Shown here one piece after another: positions 1 through 10,281 of a stretch of 64,000 nt of DNA. The stretch is from Rhodocyclaceae bacterium (lineage in GTDB: Bacteria > Pseudomonadota > Gammaproteobacteria > Burkholderiales > Rhodocyclaceae), in assembly GCA_006218025.1 (NCBI GenBank), contig VBWA01000008.1, positions 62,001 to 126,000 of the forward strand, read 5' to 3'. The position numbers and the translations under genes are program-made. The notes below the pieces were generated by a model, which searched no databases, was not told the origin of the DNA, and saw only the letters and a list, made by a program, of their open reading frames with translations. How positions within the stretch are numbered: the stretch's first letter is position 1; every line of letters starts with the position of its first letter.

Positions 1-2
1 TG

Positions 3-638
3 GCAGCGCATATCATCGCGCTGCACGAAGTCGGCTCCAACAACCCGGACGGCGTCGAGATCAAGAAAAAGAAGGACGCGAATGGCATTCCGCTCGACGG
101 CATTCCCTTTCATCCCTACTACACGGTCAAGGACATCGTCGGCGTCATCGTCTTCCTGATGGTGTTCTCGATCATCGTCTTCTTCATGCCGGAGTTCGGC
201 GGCTACTTCCTCGAATACAACAACTTCTTCCCGGCTGACCCGTTGGTGACCCCGCCGCACATCGCGCCGGTATGGTATTTCACGCCCTACTACTCGATCC
301 TGCGTGCCGTAAACTTTTCAGTGTTCGGTCTCGAAGCCAAGTTCTTGGGCGTCATGGCAATGGGTGCCTCAACCCTGATCATCGCCTTGCTGCCCTGGCT
401 GGATCGCAGCCCGGTGAAGTCGATTCGTTATCGCGGCCCCCTCTACAAGGGTTTCCTCGCGGCGTTCGTGATTTCCTTCTTCATCCTGGGGTATCTGGGG
501 ATGCTGGGCCCGACACCGATGCGCACCATCGTGGCGCAGATTTGTTCGGTGATCTACTTTGCCTTCTTCCTCCTGATGCCGATTTACAGCAGCCTCGACA
601 AGTGCCAGCCGGAGCCGGACAGGGTGACATCGAAATGA
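3..638 (+). CDS. petB: cytochrome b of the bc1 complex, C-terminal part (5' end outside window)
   Basis: The reading frame is open from the first complete codon and ends at 638, giving about 211 residues of the membrane subunit that binds both b haems and the quinone sites of ubiquinol:cytochrome c reductase. The start of the visible part carries the end of helix D (AAHIIALHEVGSNNP, with the haem-ligand histidine), followed by PFHPYYTVKD and the conserved PADPLVTPPHIAPVWYF segment, then the last four transmembrane helices. The stop overlaps the start of petC (ATGA), so the two are translationally coupled. The Rieske subunit gene petA should lie just upstream of the window. Confidence 0.95.
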   Translation, partial: AAHIIALHEVGSNNPDGVEIKKKKDANGIPLDGIPFHPYYTVKDIVGVIVFLMVFSIIVFFMPEFGGYFLEYNNFFPADPLVTPPHIAPVWYFTPYYSILRAVNFSVFGLEAKFLGVMAMGASTLIIALLPWLDRSPVKSIRYRGPLYKGFLAAFVISFFILGYLGMLGPTPMRTIVAQICSVIYFAFFLLMPIYSSLDKCQPEPDRVTSK

Positions 639-1345
639 AGAAATTCCTTACCGCAATCCTGTTCGCGCCGGTCCTGGCGTTCGCCGCAGGAGCCACGCTG
701 CATCTGGACAGTGCTCCGGACAAGGCCAACGACATGGCCGCCCTGCAAAACGGCGCCAAGATCTTTGTCAATTACTGCCTGAACTGCCATTCGGCGTCCT
801 ACATGCGCTACAACCGCCTGAAGGATATCGGCCTCACCGATGCGCAGATCAAGGACAATCTTCTGTTCACCGCCGAAAAGGTCGGCGAGCCGATGAAGAT
901 TGCCATGCAGCGCGCCGACGCCAAGGTCTGGTTTGGCGTTGCGCCGCCGGATCTCACTATCATCGCGCGGGCGCGAGCTTCGGAATTCGGCAGCGGAGCA
1001 GACTGGCTTTACACCTATTTGCGCACCTTCTATCGCGACGAGCAGCGTCCGACCGGGTGGAACAACGTGGTGTTCGAAAACGTCGGCATGCCGCATGTGC
1101 TCTGGGAACTGCAGGGCGAGCAGGTCATGGGCCCGGACCACAAGCTGAAACTGGTCAAGCCGGGCAAGCTCAAGCCGCAGGAGTTCGATGCGGCGGTAGG
1201 TGATCTGGTTGGCTTTCTCAAGTACATGGGCGAGCCGGTGGCCGAGTTCCGCAAGCAGTTGGGTGTGATTGTGCTGATCTTCCTGGCCGTATTCTTTGTC
1301 TTTGCCTACGCGCTGAAACGCGAGTACTGGAAAGACGTCCATTAA
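635..1345 (+). CDS. petC: cytochrome c1
   Basis: This is the membrane-anchored c-type haem subunit of the bc1 complex, which passes electrons from the Rieske protein to soluble cytochrome c in the periplasm. The 236-residue protein starts with a Sec signal peptide (MKKFLTAILFAPVLAFAAG), has the haem site CLNCH at about residues 48-52, and a methionine (ENVGMPHVLWELQG) suited to be the sixth ligand. A single C-terminal membrane helix (VIVLIFLAVFFVFAYAL) anchors it. The ATG at 635 is used because it overlaps the petB stop and precedes the signal peptide; the frame is also open upstream, but that stretch lies over petB. Confidence 0.95.
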   Translation: MKKFLTAILFAPVLAFAAGATLHLDSAPDKANDMAALQNGAKIFVNYCLNCHSASYMRYNRLKDIGLTDAQIKDNLLFTAEKVGEPMKIAMQRADAKVWFGVAPPDLTIIARARASEFGSGADWLYTYLRTFYRDEQRPTGWNNVVFENVGMPHVLWELQGEQVMGPDHKLKLVKPGKLKPQEFDAAVGDLVGFLKYMGEPVAEFRKQLGVIVLIFLAVFFVFAYALKREYWKDVH

Positions 1346-1444
1346 ACCAATAAGTGAATGCAAATTATGGGGCATCGAGAAATGAACGCACCACCCGTCC
1401 GCAAAGTGGTGCGTGATGCCGACTATTCCTGGGGCACCAGCGCC

Positions 1445-2041
1445 ATGATGAACCTGTACTCGGGCACCACGTGTCCGTTCAGCCATCGCTGCCGCATCGT
1501 CCTGTACGAAAAGCAGATGGACTTTCAGGTGATCGACGTCGATCTCTTCAACAAGCCTGAAGATATCGCCATCATCAATCCGTACAACCGTGTTCCGGTA
1601 CTGGTTGATCGCGATCTGGTGCTCTACGAGTCGAACATCATCAACGAATACATCGACGAGCGCTTCCCGCATCCGCAACTGATGCCGCCCGATCCGCAAA
1701 CGCGGGCCAAGGCGCGCCAGTTGCTGTTTACGATGGAGCACGAGTTGTTCAGCTACATCGACGCCCTCGAAAAGAACCTCAAGTCGGCCGACAAGTCGCG
1801 GATGCACATTCGCGACCGCCTGGTTGAACTGGCCCCGATGTTCAACAAGCAGAAGTTCCTGCTCGGTGACGACTTCTCGATGCTCGACGTGGCGATCGCG
1901 CCGCTGCTGTGGCGCCTCGACCATTACGCCATCGAACTGCCGAAGAGTGCGGCACCGCTGATGAAGTTTGCCGAGCGCATCTTCTCGCGCCAGGGCTTCA
2001 TCGATGCGCTGACTCCGACAGAAAAGATGATGCGCCGTTAA
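1445..2041 (+). CDS. sspA: stringent starvation protein A (GST-fold RNA polymerase-associated)
   Basis: SspA has a glutathione-S-transferase fold, binds RNA polymerase and alters transcription under starvation and acid stress. The N-terminal thioredoxin-like domain is seen as MMNLYSGTTCPFSHRCRIVL with NRVPVLVDRDLVLYESNIINEYIDERFPHP, followed by the helical GST C-domain. The family normally begins at MMNLYSG, so I place the start at 1445. In-frame starts at 1358 and at 1382 (MNAPPVRK) would add an N-terminal extension and cannot be excluded. Length from 1445 is 198 residues, usual for the family. It lies between petC and sspB, the standard betaproteobacterial order. Confidence 0.93.
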   Translation: MMNLYSGTTCPFSHRCRIVLYEKQMDFQVIDVDLFNKPEDIAIINPYNRVPVLVDRDLVLYESNIINEYIDERFPHPQLMPPDPQTRAKARQLLFTMEHELFSYIDALEKNLKSADKSRMHIRDRLVELAPMFNKQKFLLGDDFSMLDVAIAPLLWRLDHYAIELPKSAAPLMKFAERIFSRQGFIDALTPTEKMMRR

Positions 2042-2089
2042 GGACGCATCTTCCGCGTCTGTATTTTGATTCATCTCGGCGCAACGCCA

Positions 2090-2548
2090 ATGCAGTCAAC
2101 CAAGCCCTACCTGATCCGCGCCATTCATGAATGGTGCGCGGATCAGGGCTTCACTCCCTATCTGGCGGTCAAGGTCGACTCGACCACGCGTGTGCCGCGC
2201 GAATTCGTCAAGGACGGCGAGATCGTCCTCAACGTCGGCCTCGAGGCGACGCATCAGTTGCTGATGGGCAACGAGGAAATAACTTTCCAGGCCCGCTTTG
2301 GCGGGCGCGCGTTTCCTGTTGTCGTGCCGATCGCGCGGGTTGCCGCGATCTACGCCAGCGAGAATGGCGAAGGCATGGCGTTCGAGGTCACCGAAACGGC
2401 AGCCGGCAACGCCGTCGTCGATGGCGAGCTGACGGACTCCACCCCGGAGGACACATCCTCCGCCGTATCACCAGTGCCAGCGCGAAGCGTCCCTGAGGGA
2501 ACTCCCGAGCGTCTCACCGGCCGACCTGTCCTCACCCGCGTCAAGTAG
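2090..2548 (+). CDS. sspB: ClpXP protease specificity-enhancing factor SspB
   Basis: SspB is the adaptor that binds ssrA-tagged peptides and delivers them to ClpXP. The folded domain (STKPYLIRAIHEWCADQGFTPYLAVKV...VLNVGLEATHQLLMGNEEITFQARFGG...VPIARVAAIYASENGEGMAF) fills roughly residues 1-110. It is followed by an acidic and proline-rich linker and a short terminal motif (LTGRPVLTRVK) that matches the ClpX-binding tail of the family. The start MQSTKPYL at 2090 is preferred over the longer frame from 2066 because the conserved domain begins there. It is 48 bp downstream of sspA, presumably on the same transcript. Confidence 0.93.
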   Translation: MQSTKPYLIRAIHEWCADQGFTPYLAVKVDSTTRVPREFVKDGEIVLNVGLEATHQLLMGNEEITFQARFGGRAFPVVVPIARVAAIYASENGEGMAFEVTETAAGNAVVDGELTDSTPEDTSSAVSPVPARSVPEGTPERLTGRPVLTRVK

Positions 2549-2562
2549 GACGCGGGCTGACG

Positions 2563-2580
2563 GCTCCCGCGTGCGGGAGC
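2563..2580. terminator. hairpin between convergent sspB and cyclase genes
   Basis: A perfect 8-bp inverted repeat (GCTCCCGC / GCGGGAGC) lies in the 35-bp gap between the sspB stop and the 3' end of the opposing adenylate cyclase gene. There is no clear T run on either side, so it may only assist termination. Confidence 0.45.
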
Positions 2581-2583
2581 ACA

Positions 2584-4890
2584 CTACTTCGATTCCATCA
2601 CCCAGATCCCGTCCCAGTCGGCTCCGGGCGGATTGGCGAGGAAGTGGTCGCAGCGCTCGATGTACATCTTCGCTGCCTTGTCGTGGTCATTGATGGCCAG
2701 CACTTCTCCAAATTCGTTCTTGGCGTCCTTCCATTTCTGCTGCCGGTATTGCATCAGCCCCGACTTGAAATGGCGCAGGGCATCGATCATCTGCGGATAG
2801 GATTCTTCCGTGTGGTAGTCGAGGATTTCATAAATGGCGACGGGCTTGGTCTTGCCCTTGACCACCACCAGATCCAGTTCGCGGCTGAAGTAGGTCGCCT
2901 TCAGGGCCTTGTAGGTGAACTCGCTGACGAGGATGTGGGTGCCGTACTGCTTGCAGGCTGACTCGAGCCGGGCGGCAAGGTTCACGCCGTCGCCGATGAT
3001 GGTGTAATCCATCCGCTTCTTCGAGCCGATGTTTCCCGACACCACATTGTCGGTATTGAGGCCGATGCCGATGTCGACCGGCATCTTGCCCTCGTTCACG
3101 CGACCCTTGTTCCAGGCCCACAGTTCGCGGATCATCGCGATGGCCGTGCGCACCGCGCGGTCGGCGTCGTCGTCGTGGCCGATCGGGATGCCGAAGGCTG
3201 CCATGACCGCGTCGCCGATGAACTTGTCCAGCATGCCTTCCTCGCGCTGGATGCAATCGACCATCAGCGTGAAGTATTCGTTGAGCAGCGCCACCGTGCC
3301 TTGGGCGCCGAGTTGCTCGGTGATCGTGGTGAAGCCGCGCACGTCGGAGAACAGGATCGTCGCCATCACGGCCTTGCCGCCGAGGCTTTCGGCGCCGGAA
3401 GCCAGCATCTGGTCGGCGATGCCCGGATCCATGTAGCGCGACATGGTGGATTTCAGCCGCTTCTCGTTGGAAATGTCTTCCATCATCAGCATCGAGCCGA
3501 TGCGCTTCTTCTCCATCGACAGGAGCGGCAATGCGGTGAGATTCACCGACAGCTTGTCTTCGCCGACGATCAGTTCGGCCTCCATGACCAGTTCGGTCGT
3601 TTGCGTATCGGCGACGCGCTTCAGCTTCTCCGGAATCCAGGCGTTGCTGCCGGCGAAGAATTCCGCTGCGGGTTTTTGCAGGATCTGCGCCGCACTCACG
3701 CGCAGGATGCGCAGCCCGGCGGCGTTGCAGGTGGCGATCTTCTCGGTCTCGTCGAGCGTGATCACCGCATTCGACATCGACTCCAGCATCGCCTCGTTGT
3801 AGTTCTTCATGTTCTGCACGTCGGCGAACAGCTTGGCGTTTTCCAGCGCGATCGAAATCTGGGCGGTAAAGGCGCGCAGGCGCGATTCATCCTCGCCGGT
3901 GAAAGGGCCGCCGCGCTTGTTGAGTACCTGCGTGACGCCGATCACCTTGCCGTGCTTGTTTACGATGGGCACGCAGAGTATCGAGCGGGTGAAGTAGCCG
4001 GTTTTCTTGTCGAAAGCCGGATTGAAGCGCAGATCGGCGTAGGCGTAGGGAATGTTGATTGCCTTGCCCTGGGTGAACACCGCGCCGGCGATGCCCAGGT
4101 GATTCGGCAGGCGGATCTGCACCGATTCCAGGCCCTGGCCAACCTCCGACCAGAGTTCGCTGGTCTTCTCGTCGTTGAGGAACAGCGTCGAGCGTTCGGC
4201 ATTCAGCAGGCGCGTGGCTTCGCCCATGACTTTCTGCAGCAGGGATCCCAGCTTGATGTCGGCGGTGACTTCGGAGACGACGTCGATGAACTCCATTTCC
4301 TGGCGGCGGATCGCCTGCATGCGCTCGATGAACTGCGCGCTTTGCAGTGCCAGCGTGCCCTGGCTGGTCATGGCTTCGAGCAGGTTCAGGTCGTGCTTGG
4401 TGAATTTTCCGGTGCGCTTGTTGAGCGTTTGCGCCACGCCGATGATCTCGCCCTTCACGGTCTTGATCGGCACGCAGAGGATGTTGCGCGTGGTGAAGCC
4501 GGTCTGCTCGTCGATCGAGCGGTTGAAGCGGTCGTCGGCGTAGGCGTCGTGGATGATCAGCGCCTCGCCCGCGGTATAGACGTAGCCCGCCACGCCGCTG
4601 GTGTTGAGGATGCGTATTTCGCGCTGGATGTTGCCCTGCGCCACGCGCGAATACAGCTCATTGGTGTCGGGATCGTTGAGGAACAGCGAACCGCGCTCGG
4701 CATTCAGTTCGGTGGTGGTCATTTCCACCAGCGCCTGCAGAACTTCGTCGAGCGTGCCATAGCTCGCCATGCGGCGCGTGACTTCGAGCAGCAACTCGAG
4801 ATGACGCAGTCGCCGGCGGCTTTCCGTATCGCGATCGGCCGGCTTCTTCTTCGTTCCGACAGCTTCGATGGGCGGGTCCATGGCGTTCAT
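2584..4890 (-). CDS. soluble GAF-GAF-PAS class III adenylate cyclase
   Basis: The 768-residue protein probably makes cAMP in response to signals sensed by two GAF domains. It has no membrane segment. Order: short N-terminal helix; GAF at about 45-190 and a second GAF at about 215-355 (both with NILCVPI / SILCVPI and a TLNKR or VLNKR motif); a PAS-like domain at about 365-470; then the cyclase domain with FSDVRGFT near 515, the purine-specifying lysine in LDKFIGDAVMAAFG, and MDYTIIGDGVNLAARLE near 635. That lysine and the Asp of DYT are the adenylate rather than guanylate pattern. The last 70 residues look TPR-like. The start overlaps the end of the upstream coiled-coil gene by 4 bp, so the two form one operon. 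Confidence 0.9.
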   Translation of the reverse strand: MNAMDPPIEAVGTKKKPADRDTESRRRLRHLELLLEVTRRMASYGTLDEVLQALVEMTTTELNAERGSLFLNDPDTNELYSRVAQGNIQREIRILNTSGVAGYVYTAGEALIIHDAYADDRFNRSIDEQTGFTTRNILCVPIKTVKGEIIGVAQTLNKRTGKFTKHDLNLLEAMTSQGTLALQSAQFIERMQAIRRQEMEFIDVVSEVTADIKLGSLLQKVMGEATRLLNAERSTLFLNDEKTSELWSEVGQGLESVQIRLPNHLGIAGAVFTQGKAINIPYAYADLRFNPAFDKKTGYFTRSILCVPIVNKHGKVIGVTQVLNKRGGPFTGEDESRLRAFTAQISIALENAKLFADVQNMKNYNEAMLESMSNAVITLDETEKIATCNAAGLRILRVSAAQILQKPAAEFFAGSNAWIPEKLKRVADTQTTELVMEAELIVGEDKLSVNLTALPLLSMEKKRIGSMLMMEDISNEKRLKSTMSRYMDPGIADQMLASGAESLGGKAVMATILFSDVRGFTTITEQLGAQGTVALLNEYFTLMVDCIQREEGMLDKFIGDAVMAAFGIPIGHDDDADRAVRTAIAMIRELWAWNKGRVNEGKMPVDIGIGLNTDNVVSGNIGSKKRMDYTIIGDGVNLAARLESACKQYGTHILVSEFTYKALKATYFSRELDLVVVKGKTKPVAIYEILDYHTEESYPQMIDALRHFKSGLMQYRQQKWKDAKNEFGEVLAINDHDKAAKMYIERCDHFLANPPGADWDGIWVMESK

Positions 4891-5552
4891 GTCGGGGGAT
4901 GGCGCGCGGCTTCGATCTGGTCGCGCAGCGCCTGGATGGTGCGTTGCAGTTGGGCGCCCTCGTCGGCGAACAGGGCGTGCTCGCGATTGACCGAATTCGT
5001 CTTGTCGATCTGCGCCAGTTCAAGGCTTTCACGCAAGCCGCTGACGGTCTGCCGCAGTTGCGAAATTTCGCCTTGCGCACTGACCAGCGCCGCACGCACC
5101 GCATTGTCGGTGTCGGCCCGCGCTTTTTCCAGTTCGTCGCGCAAGGCGGCCGCGGTGGCCTTCAGCTGTTGCATTTCATTGTGTCCGGCGACGCGCTCCG
5201 CCTGTACCGCATGGTCGCGTTCGGTGCGCGCCAGCTCCAGTTCCTCGCGCAGGGCCGCGGCCGTGGCCTTGAGCATCTGCGATTCCTGGTTCGCGGCGAC
5301 ACGCTCGTGCTGCACTGCCTTTTCGCGCTCGATGCGGGCGCGCTCGAGCTCTTCGCGCAGGGCGCCGACGGTAGTCTTCAGTTGTGATATCTCTGCCGCG
5401 CTGGCCTGCGTGGCGCGCAGCGTCGAGGCATGGATTTCCGCGTGTGCGGCTTCGAGCTCCGTGCGCAGGGCGATCACCGTGCGCTTCATGTCACGGGAAT
5501 CCGCCTGGGCCAGCGCGAGTTCGTCTTCGATGGTCGATGGGTCGGCGATCAT
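4887..5552 (-). CDS. coiled-coil protein built from 36-residue tandem repeats
   Basis: Unrecognised protein of about 221 residues, almost entirely helical. It consists of five full copies and one partial copy of an exact 36-residue repeat, each beginning with a variant of LKATAAALREELELAR. There is no signal peptide, membrane segment or enzymatic motif. The stop overlaps the start of the cyclase gene, so the protein is probably a scaffold or oligomerisation partner of the cyclase; this is inference from operon structure. An ATG at 5552 (MIADPSTIEDE) is chosen; a TTG at 5591 would add 13 residues. The repeat is also visible in the DNA, which implies recent tandem duplication. Confidence 0.75.
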   Translation of the reverse strand: MIADPSTIEDELALAQADSRDMKRTVIALRTELEAAHAEIHASTLRATQASAAEISQLKTTVGALREELERARIEREKAVQHERVAANQESQMLKATAAALREELELARTERDHAVQAERVAGHNEMQQLKATAAALRDELEKARADTDNAVRAALVSAQGEISQLRQTVSGLRESLELAQIDKTNSVNREHALFADEGAQLQRTIQALRDQIEAARHPPT

Positions 5553-5751
5553 GGTGCGGCGAAGTAGGAATCCCCGTTCAACAAAGCGCAAACCGGGGGG
5601 CGAAGCCTGCCGGTTTGTGCGACCAATACCAATAATTTCATGGCTTTGACTAGTTATTTTTTTCGATAATACGCTTACCGTGGAATCTTATCAGCCATGC
5701 TTCCGGACCGGGTCGCTTTTGAGGATCCGGCACATCCAGGACCGTTCGTGA

Positions 5752-7056
5752 ATGAGAAAGCCTAGCCGCCGTCATTTTCTTGCCGCAGGAGCCGCCGTGG
5801 GAGTGTCCTGGGCCGCCGGCGCGGCGCTCGGCGAATTGCTGCCGCGCGGTCGGGCCCGGCGCGTGGTCATCGTCGGCGGCGGCTGGGGCGGCCTGACGGC
5901 GGCCCGCCACTTGCGCGACTTGGCTCCCGATCTGGAAGTGGTGCTGGTCGAAAAAGGCGCGTCGTTTCGTTCCCTGCCCCTGAGCAACAAATGGCTGGTC
6001 GGGCTGGCACAGGAAAGCGGGCGCAGCCAGGACTATGCCGCCGCTGCCCGCGCGTGGGGCTACAGCTTCGTACAGGCCGAGGTGACCGCCGTCGACCGCG
6101 AGCAGCGACGCGTCGTCACCAGGAGCGGCACGCTCGATTACGACTGGCTGGTGCTCGCCGTCGGCATACGCTACGACTATGCGCCCTGGTTCGGCGACGA
6201 CCGCCGCGCCGCCGAGCAGGCGCGAAAGCTCTATCCGGCGGGATTCGTCACCGACGAACTCGACCTGCTGAAGCAGAAGCTCGCCGACTTCAAGGGCGGC
6301 GACTTCGTCATGACCATTCCGCCACCTCCCTACCGCTGTCCGCCGGCACCTTATGAACGCGCGGTGATGATCGCCTGGCTGTTCAGGCAGAGGAAGATCA
6401 AGGGGCGGCTCGTCATTGTCGATCCGGGTCCCGGCATGCAGGCCTTCAACCGCGTCTTTGCCGACCGCTACAAGGATCAGATCCTGCACCTGACCCATGC
6501 CAAGGTGAAATCCGTCGATCCGTTCAACAAGACGATTTCCACCGAGTTCGACGACCTGCGTTTCGACGACGGCATCCTGATGGCCGCGCAGCAGGCCGGC
6601 GATCTGGTGTGGCAGGCCGGGCTGGTGGGGCGCGACGGCGACGGCAAGGCGACCGGCTGGGGCGCGCTCGATCCGATCCATCTTCATGCCCTCGATGACG
6701 AGCGCGTATTCCTGATCGGCGACCTGATCGACAAGGTATCGCCCTTGTTCGGTCACTACCCGAAGAGCGGCCATCTGGCCAACCGGCTGGGGCGCATCGC
6801 CGCGCGCGAGATCGCCAGCCGCGCCCGCGGCAGCCTGCCGGAGCCGGCCCTGCCGGACAGTGTCTGCCATGTCTTTTCGGATGTCGAGCCGATGGAAAGT
6901 GTCCGCATCGACGCCCAATACCGCCTGCGCGGCGATGGAGTCATTGCGCAGACCGTGCGCCAGCACTACGACCCGCAGCCGCGGGGCGAAGATGCCGCGT
7001 GGGCGAAATCGATGTATGCCGACTTTCTGCCCGGAAACCAGGCCCGGAAACTCTAA
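5752..7056 (+). CDS. Tat-exported FAD oxidoreductase, flavocytochrome c sulfide dehydrogenase-like
   Basis: The 434-residue protein has a twin-arginine signal (RRHFLAAGAAVGVSWAAGAA) and an FAD-binding Rossmann motif (VVIVGGGWGGLTAARHL) near residues 37-53. The arrangement, and CPPAPYERA with Cys at about 196, match the flavoprotein subunit of flavocytochrome c sulfide dehydrogenase (FccB). In FccB a second cysteine in the C-terminal GDAC...PKS motif completes the redox disulfide; here that place reads GDLIDKVSPLFGHYPKSG without a cysteine. No cytochrome subunit gene lies next to it. A role in periplasmic sulfur or other electron-donor oxidation is possible, but true sulfide dehydrogenase activity is doubtful. 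Its stop overlaps the convergent DUF411 gene by 4 bp. Confidence 0.75.
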   Translation: MRKPSRRHFLAAGAAVGVSWAAGAALGELLPRGRARRVVIVGGGWGGLTAARHLRDLAPDLEVVLVEKGASFRSLPLSNKWLVGLAQESGRSQDYAAAARAWGYSFVQAEVTAVDREQRRVVTRSGTLDYDWLVLAVGIRYDYAPWFGDDRRAAEQARKLYPAGFVTDELDLLKQKLADFKGGDFVMTIPPPPYRCPPAPYERAVMIAWLFRQRKIKGRLVIVDPGPGMQAFNRVFADRYKDQILHLTHAKVKSVDPFNKTISTEFDDLRFDDGILMAAQQAGDLVWQAGLVGRDGDGKATGWGALDPIHLHALDDERVFLIGDLIDKVSPLFGHYPKSGHLANRLGRIAAREIASRARGSLPEPALPDSVCHVFSDVEPMESVRIDAQYRLRGDGVIAQTVRQHYDPQPRGEDAAWAKSMYADFLPGNQARKL

Positions 7057-7562
7057 TGCCGGGCGAAGATGCTGGTCTTGCCGTCCGCTCCGACGAGCAG
7101 CGTGTCGTAGCGCTCGCGGCGGATATCGCGTTCCTGGCCGGCGTTGTCGAGGATGGTGCAGGCGGTTTCGCAGAAGGGGTTGGACAGCTCGCGCCCGGGT
7201 GATCCGCGCGGCAGGCCGGGGACAGCCAGGCCGCGCGCCTTGGGCCGTTCCTTGAGCAACTGCAGGATGTCTTCGGCCGGCACATGGCCCTCGATGAAAT
7301 ATCCGGCCACCGTCGCAGTGTGCACCGATTCCAGTTCCGAGGGCACGTTCAGCCAGCGCTTGAGGCGCGGCATGTTGGCGGACAGGGTTTCGGTCATGGT
7401 GACCTCGAAGCCGTTCTTGCGCAGGTGATCCGCCCAGTCGATGCAGGAAATGCAGGGGCTGGGAGCGTAGACCACCACGGGCGGCAGCTTGTCGGCGTCG
7501 GCGGCCAGCACGCTCTGCAGCGGCGCCAACAGCATCGCGGCGAGGGCGATGGCAAGGCGCAT
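7053..7562 (-). CDS. exported DUF411 protein (putative metal-binding)
   Basis: About 169 residues, with an N-terminal signal peptide (MRLAIALAAMLLAPLQSVLAAD) and the DUF411 pattern: VVVYAPSPCISCIDWADHLRKNGFEVT, ELESVHTATVAGYFIEGHVPAEDILQLL and GLAVPGLPRGSPG. Family members are small periplasmic proteins often found beside copper or other metal resistance genes. The CxxC near the N-terminus is kept. The extra C-terminal stretch (NPFCETACTILDNAGQERDIRRERYDTLLVGADG) is not part of the core. ATG at 7562 is chosen; a GTG at 7571 would overlap the upstream ankyrin gene. It probably shares a transcript with that gene. Confidence 0.8.
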   Translation of the reverse strand: MRLAIALAAMLLAPLQSVLAADADKLPPVVVYAPSPCISCIDWADHLRKNGFEVTMTETLSANMPRLKRWLNVPSELESVHTATVAGYFIEGHVPAEDILQLLKERPKARGLAVPGLPRGSPGRELSNPFCETACTILDNAGQERDIRRERYDTLLVGADGKTSIFARH

Positions 7563-7564
7563 GA

Positions 7565-8071
7565 TCAGCACAGCTGGCGGGGTTTGCAGCCCTTGAGCAA
7601 CCAGAGCGAAACCACGCCGGCAAATTCGTCGGCGCGGACCTTGCGCGCCATGCTCAGCACATCGCGTCCGGCATCGGTCTTCAGCGCCGGATCGGCACCC
7701 GCTTGCAGCAGCGGGAGGGCGTGTTTCGTGCGCGTCGCAAACGCCGCCATGTGCAGCGGCGTCATGCCTTCCTTGTCGCGTACATTGACGTTGGCGCCGG
7801 CTGCAATCAGCGCCAGCAGCGGGCCGCTGTCTTCATTCAGCGCCGCGTAGTGAAGCGGCGTGGCGCCGAGGTCGGTGCGCGCGTCGCGACTCTGTGGTGC
7901 GGCTTTCAGTAGTTTTTCGACATCCTGGCGCGTGCCCATGCGGGCCGCATCGTGGATCGGCAGTTCGTTCTTGCCCAGGGTCGCGTCGGCAGGCAGGGCC
8001 ATCGCCGAGTGCAGTGCGCAGCACAGCATCAGAACGAATCGGGGAAAGCGCTTTGTGATCAGGTAGTTCAA
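7565..8071 (-). CDS. exported ankyrin-repeat protein
   Basis: About 168 residues: a hydrophobic N-terminus that looks like a signal peptide (FVLMLCCALHSAMALPADA), then three to four ankyrin repeats (LPIHDAARMGTRQDVEKLL, TPLHYAALNEDSGPLLALIAAGANVN, TPLHMAAFATRTKHALPLLQAGADP, DVLSMARKVRADEFAGVVSLWLL). Ankyrin repeats bind proteins; the partner is unknown. I choose the TTG at 8071 because a GAGGA sequence sits at normal distance before it and the signal peptide follows; the frame extends to another TTG at 8116. The gene ends 2 bp before the DUF411 start, so the two are probably co-transcribed. Confidence 0.75.
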   Translation of the reverse strand: MNYLITKRFPRFVLMLCCALHSAMALPADATLGKNELPIHDAARMGTRQDVEKLLKAAPQSRDARTDLGATPLHYAALNEDSGPLLALIAAGANVNVRDKEGMTPLHMAAFATRTKHALPLLQAGADPALKTDAGRDVLSMARKVRADEFAGVVSLWLLKGCKPRQLC

Positions 8072-8126
8072 GATTGTCCTCGTCTGTACGCTCTTGCCGT
8101 TTGAGGGGGGATTCAATCGATCCTGG

Positions 8127-8202
8127 TGGCGCCCAAGTCAGGAATCGAACCTGAGACCTACCGCTTAGGAGGCGGTCGCTCTATCCACTGAGCTACAAGG
8201 GC
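8127..8202 (-). tRNA. tRNA-Arg (anticodon CCU)
   Basis: Reading the minus strand gives a 76-nt cloverleaf with D stem GCTC/GAGC, anticodon arm CCGC-CTCCTAA-GCGG (anticodon CCT), variable loop AGGTC, T arm TCAGG-TTCGATT-CCTGA and an encoded 3' CCA after discriminator G. The acceptor strands GCCCTTG and CTTGGGC pair at positions 1-4 and 7 but leave two adjacent U-U oppositions at 5-68 and 6-67. Confidence 0.93.
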
Positions 8203-8230
8203 GCGAGGCGCGAATTCTAACCTGCGCGCC

Positions 8231-8236
8231 TATAAT
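8231..8236 (+). promoter_or_regulatory. possible -10 element upstream of uup
   Basis: A perfect TATAAT lies 29 bp before the uup start codon. No good -35 hexamer is visible at 16-18 bp, so this is only a candidate. Confidence 0.3.
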
Positions 8237-8264
8237 CCCGCACCCCTTTCCCTGCTCTGTTTCC

Positions 8265-10190
<1,926 letters not shown>

Positions 10191-10281
10191 AATCTGGCGC
10201 CAAAAAGGACTGTTTTTCCAAGTCTCATCCGGCATGCACCGGATTTAGTCTCTACCCTGTCAGCCGGACAGGGAGACTCAT

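Noticed and set aside
3175-5649. 824-codon open frame antisense to the cyclase and coiled-coil genes
   Set aside because: Shadow frame; cyclase motifs on the other strand are decisive.
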